Origin: Acanthochromis polyacanthus
Lineage: Eukaryota; Chordata; Actinopteri; Pomacentridae
Length of the DNA stretch: 64,000 nt
Reading direction: 5' to 3'
Assembly: GCF_021347895.1 (NCBI RefSeq)
Contig: NC_067135.1
Location: 21,649,847 to 21,713,846, forward strand
The position numbers and the translations under genes are program-made. Shown here piece after piece: positions 55,861 through 64,000 of this stretch (positions within the stretch are counted from its first letter, which is position 1; every line of letters starts with the position of its first letter). A model generated the notes under the pieces. It did no database searches. It was not told the DNA's origin and saw only the letters and a list, made by a program, of their open reading frames with translations.

Positions 55861-55899
<39 letters not shown>
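55861..55899. repeat. (TA)n microsatellite
   Basis: A TA run of about 38 bp directly at the right end of Tc1 copy 3, possibly expanded from its TA target duplication. Confidence 0.92.
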
Positions 55900-55901
<2 letters not shown>

Positions 55902-56451
55902 TAGTTTAAGTTTACTGAAACATGTCACTGATCTAGGATGAAGAGGATGAAACTGTGTCTGCTGCCTTTACAGGGGGGGATCCAGAAAGGCATACAGAGG
56001 TATGTTACTGATAGTTCTCTTCTCATTCAGACTTTGGGTGGAATATAGAGTGTGACATTTAGCCTACACTGAAGTATTGCACATTCTCATCCTTTTTAAC
56101 AGAGCATGGCTGGACAGCAGCAGGATGGTTCCTCAGCTTCCACTGCACAGACTGACACAGTGAGATGGATGTTCAGGAAACACCAGAGCTTCATTCTGTG
56201 GAATTCATGTGCAACTGTATAATTTAATGTCCTCTATGTAATCCCAGTTATCAGTAAAACGGATTTACAAACTGCATTTGCTGAGAAAAATATATTAAAA
56301 AAAACAGATTAGGAGGGCAGATCTGGAAATTGAAACACTGGAGTACAAGTTAGAGGTGGTGATGGTCACAGGTGAATTTTGTTAACTATTGGAACATGAA
56401 CTGAACTATCTTTTATTTGTAGGAAATAAAGAAGACCAAATGAAATGTGTA

Positions 56452-57480
56452 TCATGTCTTTATGTGCTGTGGTGGTGATGATGGTGACTTAAACTCTAAA
56501 GTGATTATTGCATACGGTGTCTCTGACTGTTCTGCTGTCCTGGATAGCTGCAGGTGGATGGGCTCATCATCTGGGTCTTCAGTTTGTAGGGCAGGGTGTT
56601 GCTCTCCTCTAATAGTGGTAATATTATGAAGAACAACACATGCCACAGTAATATCACAGGCCCTCTCAGGGGTCACCCTGAGGAGACGTAGGCTCTGGAA
56701 ATGGGCTTTCAGCAGGCCTATGGTCATCTCCACCCGGGCTCTGGTCCTGCAGTGAGTCCGGTTGAAGTTCTGTTGGGCGCCTGGTTCAGGGTCAGGGTAT
56801 GAGGTCATCAGCCTGGGTTGGCATGGTAACCCCTGTCACCCAGCAGAAGGCCATCAAACTCTCCTGTAATGTATAGTGGATACATCAGAGCATATTAAAG
56901 GAGGGAGACAAGAGAATTCTATTGTGAAAATCTTTAGGCTGCTGACCATGCTGCAGTCTGTTGCTCAGGTTAGACTCTCCATAAATCCTGGAGTCATGAA
57001 CAGACCCAGACCACTTGGCCTCCACATTAGAAATGATGTATGCAGCATCACATATGATCTGGACAGTGCAGATAATGACAGATGTTGAACTATGATGCAG
57101 TCTTTAACATTTAGAAACAGTAGTCAGTCTACCTGTAGCCTACCTGCACATTTATGCTGTGAATGGACTTCCTGTTCATGATGTGAGGGAGCTGTGATGG
57201 GGATGTGTGTGCATCTATGCAGCCAATCACACTGGGAAATCCTAAAAGAAATTAAAATGACTAATCCCAGTCTGAGGCTGCCGCACAATGTCATTAACAG
57301 AATATGATTTAAAATGAATTTAACAGATCTCTACATCATTCACCTGCAATCCCATGCACAATGAGTAAAAGTCGTTTCAGAGCCAGGAAAACTTTTCTGA
57401 CTGTCCTGCATACAGTTGTCTTACTGTAGTACTCTGCATCTCCGACATCATATAAAAACTTTCATTTGCAAAGAACCACA
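56452..57480 (-). pseudogene. Harbinger DDE transposase, broken
   Basis: The C-terminal piece (56452-56808, open) reads MTSYPDPEPGAQQNFNRTHC, RARVEMTIGLLKAHFQSLR and ACDITVACVVLHNI, the last part of a HARBI1-like DDE_Tnp_4 domain with its glutamate in RVEMT. Upstream on the minus strand: ICDAAYIISNVEAKWSGSVH then DSRIYGESNL (second aspartate) at about 56940-57065, and GFPSVIGCIDAHTSPS (first aspartate) at about 57185-57245. The pieces are separated by intron-like gaps or stops. The catalytic triad is still readable. The frame 57300-57480 is weak. Confidence 0.78.
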
Positions 57481-58177
57481 GCGCAACACACAAAATATCT
57501 GCTGGATGTGAGAGCATGACTGCGGCTGGTAATGTAAATGTAAGGACGGATTAGGTTGTTTATGTAGATTATGGACTTGAAACGATTATGAAACGGTACC
57601 GCTCAAAGCGATAATTGTCCGGAAATGCGAGAACATTTATGCTCGGTCTGATAACAATCTACCGACGAATATTTAATTATCTGTGCAGTAATGCTGCTCC
57701 TTTATCCACTGGATCGTTAATAAAAGCTGTTCTACGCCAAAACTCGCTCGCTTACTGACTGAATGAATGAGGAAATGAAACAGCGTGTGTGGCTGAAAGA
57801 GGGCGGAGACAGAGAGAAACTCGAGGTTTTCTCAGATAAACCTGCTGGCGAGCAGGTTAGAGTCATAGAGTCTGTTACTGCGGTAACTGACCGAGAGTTG
57901 AAGTTACCCCTCTTTGTGAAACAGGCTCGAGTTACCCCGCATTCCCTGGTTAGAGTTACCTCGCTTCGTGAAATGGAAAACTCTGAGTTTCCCTCATTTC
58001 AGGGTTAACAAACTCTGAGTTTTCCCTAAACCTGCTTCGTGAAATAGGCCCCTGGCCTGGTGTTCTCAACGTATTTCAAGCATTGTAACTTGATTCCAAC
58101 ACAAAAGTTTACTGTACCTTGGTCAATCACGAAACACAAAGTCACATACCGTGCTGATGTTCCATTCTGAAACCACG

Positions 58178-58800
58178 TCTTGCCACTACTGGAAGTCGGC
58201 TCCTATTTGCCGTCTCTCAGCGGCCAGTGAGTGGTCTAGCTCTATATATACATCATTGTTCCTGTCAATCAAAAATCTTCCGGCTCAGGCCTAGTTACGT
58301 AGATTACGTACGCCTTGGACTTACGTGTTTTGTGTATGTGTTGCTTTGGTATAGCTTCGTTCTTAGCTGGCGACTTGTTTTGCGCATCTTTTTTGACATA
58401 ATGGCAGATAAAGATCCAGGGGGAGCCAGCCGTAAAAGAAAGTCATTTTTTGAGGTCAGAGAAAATAAAAGACAACTGGATCACGAGAATGCAAAAACAA
58501 AAGTGATTATTGGCGAGTCATTTGGGCGATGGCATCAGCTCAAGCAACAAATGGACCTAAAGACAGATGCCTTGGTTGCTAAATTTCTTCTGGACAGGTA
58601 AAATGTATTATTGTATTATACTGAGGCTGTAGGCAACTTCACGAGTCCTACGCAAGTTTCCAGAAGGGAGTGTTTCTTTGTAAATGTTAAGAGGGGGGAG
58701 ATTAGAGGGGGGGTGAGGGAGAGGTTGTATGTGTGCATGCGCATGCTACATTCAAAGTCGTAGGAAATTAAATCTCCTCTAATGCCTTTAAGTGACGATC
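58178..58800 (+). mobile_element. Unclassified repeat with promoter-like start and one exon
   Basis: Related to 40940-41340 in inverse. It begins CTTGCCACTACTGGAAGTCG and has CTAGCTCTATATATACATCA near 58232. It contains the exon at 58401-58597. No termini or duplication were determined. Confidence 0.5.
58401..58597 (+). CDS. Exon of a transposon-type gene, 65 codons
   Basis: ATG at 58401 opens MADKDPGGASRKRKSFFEVR, then the segment VIIGESFGRWHQLKQQM and LKTDALVAKFLLDR, ending at a donor (ACAG|GTAAAA). The FGRWHQLK then LKTDALVAKFLLD pattern is one I associate with N-terminal regions of several fish transposon-linked proteins. It suggests a SAP-like or short helical DNA-binding module. No downstream exon was found, so it is partial. 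A TATA-like run lies about 165 bp upstream. Confidence 0.5.
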
Positions 58801-58815
58801 AGCCTTGGTCTGTCT

Positions 58816-59470
58816 CATAGACTGTATATAAAGATGGACGTAGCAACTGGCTCCAAAAATGAAGCCCACCCGGAAGTGTCAAAAACTTGCAATATCACGC
58901 CGTTCGCTAGGGTTGGCTCCAAAAAGCTTTTGCTCCATGGACCCCAATTCATCACCGGGAAAAATAAAATTTGATAGACTGATTTTCTACAGCTCAAGAT
59001 TTTTTTCCCGTTAGTTTTTATGGTCAAAATGAGAGATCAGGTGGCCCATCTTAAAATAAATCAATACAGAATTTTAAATAAATCGTTAAAGTTGGCGGAG
59101 CCAGGGGGCGTGGCTATACTTGATAGACAGTCTTGTCTGGAATGATTGACAAATCCTTTAGGGCAACAGAAGCCTCTGCGGTAAAATGTGGGATAAGAGA
59201 GTCTTCAGCTCTCAGTCTGGCCCGCCCATAGACTGGTCCTGCCCCTAGTTGCTCTCCAGTCCTGCCTGTTTGATGACGCTTTTTACGTCACTGGCTCCAA
59301 AAAATCCAAAATGGCGACCAGGAAGTAGCAAAATCCGGGCTTCATTTTTTATTTTTTTTTAAAATCAATTTTATTTGCAATTTTACACAAAAATACAACA
59401 AAGAGGAAAATGAATCCGGGCTTCATTTTCTCTGCATTGAAACCAATGGGTGACGTCCCGGTTAGTTCAT
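58816..59470. mobile_element. MITE starting CATAGACTGTATA, right end lost
   Basis: It begins CATAGACTGTATATAAAGAT and reads GGCTCCAAAAA blocks in both orientations. The first 12 bases equal those of the THAP element at 39788. The matching right end is absent: the sequence stops near GGTTAGTTCATGCCTG. GTCTGTCT occurs on both sides (58808-58815 and after 59476), but this lies in a GTCT repeat, so it is weak as a target duplication. Confidence 0.6.
59349..59412 (-). mobile_element. Tiny 5'-truncated retroposon insertion
   Basis: A 64-bp insert ending, on the minus strand, in AAATAAAATTGATTTT followed by poly-A, bounded by a 17-bp duplication AATCCGGGCTTCATTTT (59332-59348, 59413-59429). This is the mark of target-primed insertion of a strongly truncated LINE. 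Confidence 0.8.
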
Positions 59471-59479
59471 GCCTGGTCT

Positions 59480-60950
59480 GTCTGTCTGTACGTCTGTCTG
59501 TATGTCTGCCTGTTACTCAAAGACGGATTTACGGATTTGGATTAAATGGTCACATTCTATGGTGCTGTGATTTCTGCCACAAATTTTTTTCAAGATTTCA
59601 GCCACTGGAAATGATACGACTGAGCAGCCTTGGCAGAGTACTGAGCTCTGTGAGTGCTTTTCTTGTTTAATTTGGCAGTTAGACAGTAAAAAAAAAACAA
59701 ACACACAACGCAACTCAGCTCAGGAAAAAAGCAGAAATGATTAAGCTACTAAAGTCATATTCATTTATAAAGCACATTCTTTATGCATTGTCTTAAACTG
59801 TGTATTTTATTTTTTTATTTACTTTTAAAGTACATCACACAAAGGTTATTTTACTTTAATTTAATCATAACACAACAATGAAACCCCCCACGAATAAATA
59901 GATTTAAACTTACAAATGAAAATGAATAAGGATACAAGATATGTAAGATTGCATTTATATGAAACTATTAAGCGTTTAATCAATTTGATTTCTTCTTGTA
60001 ATTCATGAACTGTTGCAGGTGACGTTTGACAAGCTTAATCAAATGAATAAAAACTCTAAATCATTTGATTCCAGCTTTTATAAACATGAATATTTTCTGG
60101 TTTCTTTCCTTCTTCTACTGTCAGTAAGCTGAATATCTTTTGGTTGTGCACAAAACAAGTCATTGGAGGATGCCATCTTAAACACTATTAGTCAGATGTA
60201 AAAGTTTATGGGTCAAACAACCAATTAATTAAACTTCTGAACCTCAAATATATTGCTGAAAGGCATGCTACTTTTAAAAATATATAACGCCATTATTCAC
60301 AGGAAGAAACTGTATGAAGAGAAAAATGAGCCCACAGTGACGAAAAATGTCCTGTCTGGTGCAACAACAAAGCACGAATCCATGCAAACAGTTGTGTGAT
60401 GCAGGCAGGACCAGACCTTTTAACTGGCCTTTTTTTTCCCCTGTTGCAGCTGCAAACAATGCTGAGAGCTGGAATATGTAAAAGTCCTACAGAGGGCTCA
60501 GAGGAACTACACCATCATGTGTCGACCATCGCTGGGAGTGTCTCCTGTTGCATTTGGTGATTTGATTCTTTCTTGGTTTAAAAATGTTGATTATTACACC
60601 TCAGACAATCTTAAATGTTTGTACAGGTGTGCTGCGGAGCATTAAAGATGTACAAGTTGAATTGTTTTAGAGGTTTTTAGTTCAGTTAAATAGAGTGCAT
60701 TTGTTTTTTGAGTGTTGTTTCATGCTGATCTGAAGACTAACTGTGCTGTTTTGTTTCTTTTGCAGAAGTGTTTCATGTTGTAGGTTTTCTTTTGTGTGAT
60801 TCATTGTAAAAGTGATTCCATTTTGCATCAACATCTGCATGTTCCCTCTGGATTTGCGGTCAAAGTGAATCATCCTTATCTGTGATGACACCATGACTCA
60901 CATAAAAGGTTGCAGGTTCTTTTCTGTGAGAAAATCGGATAGTTTAGTGC
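59480..60950. other. Spacer
   Basis: AT-rich with a short (GTCT)n stretch near 59476-59510. No gene or element border was recognised. Confidence 0.45.
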
Positions 60951-60951
60951 A

Positions 60952-61080
60952 GGGGTGTCAAACTCCGTTCCTGGAGGGCCACTATCCTGCATGTTTTAGA
61001 TGTTTCCCTCTTCCAACACACCTAATTCAAATGATCAGGCTCGTTATCAGGCTTCTGCTGAGCTTGACGATTCCGACTCT
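60952..61080 (+). mobile_element. hAT-type end fragment
   Basis: CAGGGGTGTCAAACTCCGTT followed by CCTGGAGGGCCACTATCC and CAACACACCTAATTCAAATG. This is the left end of a very common fish non-autonomous hAT-like repeat (from memory). The right end is missing. Confidence 0.6.
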
Positions 61081-61980
61081 AACCATTTATTTATATTTAT
61101 TGCTTCGGTTCCCAACTTTCCTTAGGGGTCTCGCTTCGATCATTGAATGACAGTATTGGATATGAAGATATATAGACTTGGTGTGATGATGATGATATTA
61201 TAATATCTCATATTTGCTTATCAGAGATAGGTTTATTTCAATGTTAGATAGATGATACTAGTAATAATGTACATAGTTATGTTAAAAATTATCTCAGGAT
61301 GATGATCTCAGTGCTACTGGAGGACTTGATGCTACATTTAAATTTTCAATGTTATTTCTGTAGAGTTGCCATATTAAAAGTGATCATAATGATCTCAGGA
61401 TGATGATCTAAGTCTTACTGGAGTGTAGTATTAAAGTTACACAAGATATAATTAAAGATTTTTTAAAAAAGTGACTTTTTAATCAATTTTATTTTTTGCT
61501 TCAACTAAAAAAAAAAAACGCCGCGAATTACGGATGACCAGAAATTTGTACGGACTACCAAAAATTTGGATTTGGCAAGAGTTGGTCGCCCGTAATTTGC
61601 TGTACAGACGACCAAGGATTTTGACGAAGGTCCCACACTGGAACTGTGCTGTGTGTAAAGGGCTGCACGGATAAAGTTGATTCCAGAAAGTAAAATGAAT
61701 ATTACAATCATTCATACACATGATTTTATTCATTTTCTACATTAAATTACTTCAAATGTTTCATGTCATGTACACGGAAAAATCAACGGTGGAAAAACTT
61801 CAACTGAGAACCTGAAGATAAAATGAATGTACAACAAAAGTAACAACTGTTAGTCTGCTGCCAGAATCCTAGTGTTTATGCCTACATGTTTACGACAACA
61901 TGGCTGATTTTAAAGAAACAAAGCTGCAAGCTGCAGGAGGGAATGTCTGAGTGAGCTACTGCGAAACGTGAAGCTTTCTC
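61081..61980. other. Spacer with small duplications
   Basis: AGGATGATGATCTCAGTGCT and a variant occur at about 61298 and 61396 as a short degenerate duplication. No gene was found. A minus open frame at 61882-62085 has no recognised domain. Confidence 0.4.
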
Positions 61981-62303
61981 CCAAAAGGCACGCAGAAGAG
62001 GTGCTTTTTCAACTCTGTAAGCAGATGATCTGGCATTACTGCATAACATCAGTGAATCAAAGTTCCCAAAACAGTTTCCAGTCAAGACTACAATATTGTC
62101 CGAAGCTCCCAGATATTGAATATAGTGTTTTCTATGCTTTATAAACTTGGGGCTGTAAAATAAAAGCTGTGAAGATGTGCGCCATATGTGCTATAGATGT
62201 CCTTCCAGTTTTACGCAAAAGTAAGACTTGTATTCTGATATTATGTACACATTGGGTAACAAACAGTTGCCAAGAAAACAAAAAAACTGCATAATCCAGC
62301 CCC
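61981..62303 (+). repeat. 323-bp repeat shared with 8174-8496
   Basis: Inverse copy of 8174-8496 and again directly beside a TTAA foldback element. See that entry. Here the sequence continues past 61981 without a visible border. Confidence 0.8.
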
Positions 62304-62307
62304 TTAA

Positions 62308-63054
62308 AGGGGAACTTCGGTTTTTTTCAACCTGGGGTCTGTTTTCATATGTCATTTCATACATGTGAGTGATGGAGAAATGAATTTTCGACATAGCTCC
62401 AGTATTTAGCCAGGCAGCCTTAGCAGCTCAGCTAGCGAAAAGTATGGGGCAAGTGGCCCCCCCGCGTCAAAGTCCACCCTAACGTGCTTTTTTTCCCCCA
62501 CACTGACCGGCTCGGATAGTCTCAACGAGTGTCCCACAACATACTAGAGATGAGAAGTGAACGAAAACCTCCACATTACCTAGCGATCGCTCTTTGTTGT
62601 GGTCTGTATCCAAAGCTCAGGACGCTAGAAAGCAAATCTCGTTCCGAAATCGCGCAATAGCTCGCGCCAAAACCAGTGTTTTGGCGCGAGCTATTGCGCG
62701 ATTTCGGAACGAGATTTGCTTTCTAGCGTCCTGAGCTTTGGATACAGACCACAACAAAGAGCGATCGCTAGGTAATGTGGAGGTTTTCGTTCACTTCTCA
62801 TCTCTAGTATGTTGTGGGACACTCGTTGAGACTATCCGAGCCGGTCAGTGTAGGAAAAAAGCACGTTAGGGCCGACTTTGACGTGGGGGGGCCTCTTGCC
62901 CCATACTTTTCACTAGCTGAGCTGCTAGCTGAGCTGCTAAGTTGCCTGATTGGCTAAATACTGGAGCTACACTGAAAATTCATTTCTCCATCACTCACAT
63001 GTATGAATTGACATATGAAAACAGACCCCAGGTTGAAAAAAACGAAGTTCTCCT
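62308..63054. mobile_element. TTAA foldback element, copy 2 (uninterrupted)
   Basis: A 747-bp near-perfect inverted repeat with TTAA on both sides (62304-62307, 63055-63058). It starts AGGGGAACTTCGGTTTTTTT. The centre near 62680 reads GCGCCAAAACCAGTGTTTTGG. The arms of about 360 bp show few mismatches. No coding capacity. It preserves the uninterrupted GATACAGACCACAACAAA site that is split by the LTR element in copy 1. Confidence 0.88.
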
Positions 63055-63139
63055 TTAATCCTCAATGCTTCTTGCCTCTCAGTCCACCAAGTATATTTAG
63101 TTTCTACGGCTGTTTCTGCTAAAATTGTAAAGTCTTAAC

Positions 63140-63330
63140 CATGAGAAAAATTCACCAAATGTTCTGCTGTTGGCTGTAAGAGTGATTACAAGAGTCTTAA
63201 TGCACTGCGAGCATCTGAGGAGCTGAAGACCCGGTGGATTACTGTTTTTTTGACGGCAATGTCACCACAACAATCCTCACGTGCAGCTAACGTGGCTAAG
63301 ACTGGACTATGTGGGTTACTGTTACTAAAC
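63140..63330 (+). pseudogene. Possible THAP-domain relic
   Basis: A plus-strand frame reads KFTKCSAVGCKSDYKS, then SEELKTRWITVFL, resembling the first half of a THAP zinc domain (C-x4-C and a later tryptophan). The C-x2-H half is not clear, and no start codon or splice site was fixed. Weak call. Confidence 0.35.
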
Positions 63331-64000
63331 CCAGCTGCTGTTTACATCTCTGTGTTCACTTGCATTATATTTCAATACAGCCAAAGTCCCAACAAAGCCA
63401 CATAATTTCCCTCTTCGGTTGTCAGACAACAAGTACGAAATAGCAACTGAAACGCAGCCAATTACCATTACATGACTGGCTCTGTGCTGATAAAATACAG
63501 ATTTTATGACCGCGGCATTATCTGACAAACTCACCGAACATGAGTGAGAAACCATACAACTGTCGTTCTCAGAAGACACACTCATTTACATTGGTGTCAG
63601 CTGTTTTCCACAGAGTTCTCTTCCTGAAGAAAGAGGGACGGCAGCTACAGACATTGAAACAGCTCGTTTAGAACCGGACTAAAACCAGAGCTGCTTCAGT
63701 CAGTCATCATGTCATGTACCACGTATGTGTTTTGAGCTGAAGTCACATTCTGGTGACACATGAGACTTTCAATAATTTGCTTAAAAAGAAACAAAATATG
63801 GGCCCTTGACATAAAACTTCCATTGTTTTGTAAAACAAACAGGGTAAAGACAGCATGGGTGTAGGATTTTAACGAACATTAAGTATACAGGGAAATTAAA
63901 ATATAGGACAATTGATAAATAATACAACAAACGATGAAAAAAGAAGATACAAAACATTGGCAATATACAGCTTGTAACAGAGTATACAGTATGAATGAAT
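63331..64000. other. Spacer to window end
   Basis: No recognisable gene, repeat border or RNA feature. Confidence 0.45.

Noticed and set aside
61882..62085. 67-codon minus-strand frame next to the foldback
   Set aside because: It partly overlaps the shared 323-bp repeat, and copy 1 lacks the rest; no domain seen.

Overview
The window looks like nuclear DNA of a ray-finned fish, probably a percomorph teleost. It has fish-type Tc1 elements with 1.6 kb bodies, an L1 element with the two-ORF layout, CR1/L2/Rex-like LINE debris, PIF/Harbinger with a Myb-like second gene, a Ty3/Gypsy element with a PNMA-like Gag, AT-rich satellites, and split immunoglobulin-domain exons with canonical splice sites. 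No bacterial operons, tRNA, rRNA or CRISPR loci were seen. Family names come from sequence motifs and memory; no database was searched.

The one convincing host gene lies on the minus strand. It is a B7/butyrophilin-like receptor with a V-set exon (20665-21006), a C-set domain split over two exons (19106-19313, 18913-18977) and a transmembrane exon (18094-18210), all joined in compatible phase. A signal-peptide exon with the matching phase lies at 39646-39739. A possible coiled-coil cytoplasmic exon lies at 10942-11276. If both belong, the gene spans about 29 kb and its introns hold most of the mobile DNA in the first 40 kb.

Layout. 1-4420: a minus-strand LINE whose ORF1 is cut by a Tc1 and by a 0.95 kb element with 8-bp target duplications, with a Tc1-derived MITE between ORF1 and ORF2. 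6595-8173: a TTAA foldback element holding an internally deleted LTR element. 8500-10940: a GC-rich tandem-repeat ORF. 12205-17847: full-length L1 with both ORFs open. 21390-26032: LINE fragment, inverted satellite arrays, a small three-exon gene candidate and a pogo relic. 26364-27353: two abutting elements starting CATAG. 28286-29915: Tc1 with an intact transposase. 30469-32806: hAT-like element with another element nested in it. 34108-35741: second copy of the first Tc1 family. 36235-37195: LINE reverse-transcriptase relic. 39788-40903: THAP-coding element with CATAG ends. 41717-51301: young Ty3/Gypsy retrotransposon. 52228-53051: three-exon THAP pseudogene. 53488-58051: Harbinger element with its Myb gene, transposase relic and a nested third Tc1 copy. 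58178-64000: MITEs, an hAT-like end, and a second TTAA foldback that preserves the empty site for the LTR insertion.

The nesting gives relative ages. The LINE predates the Tc1 and CATAG insertions; the foldback predates the LTR element; Harbinger predates Tc1 copy C. The Gypsy element, with almost identical LTRs, is among the youngest. Several elements are one or two lesions away from being open, and three separate THAP-domain relics together with 8-bp duplications and CATAG/CATGG ends suggest a P-element-like population.
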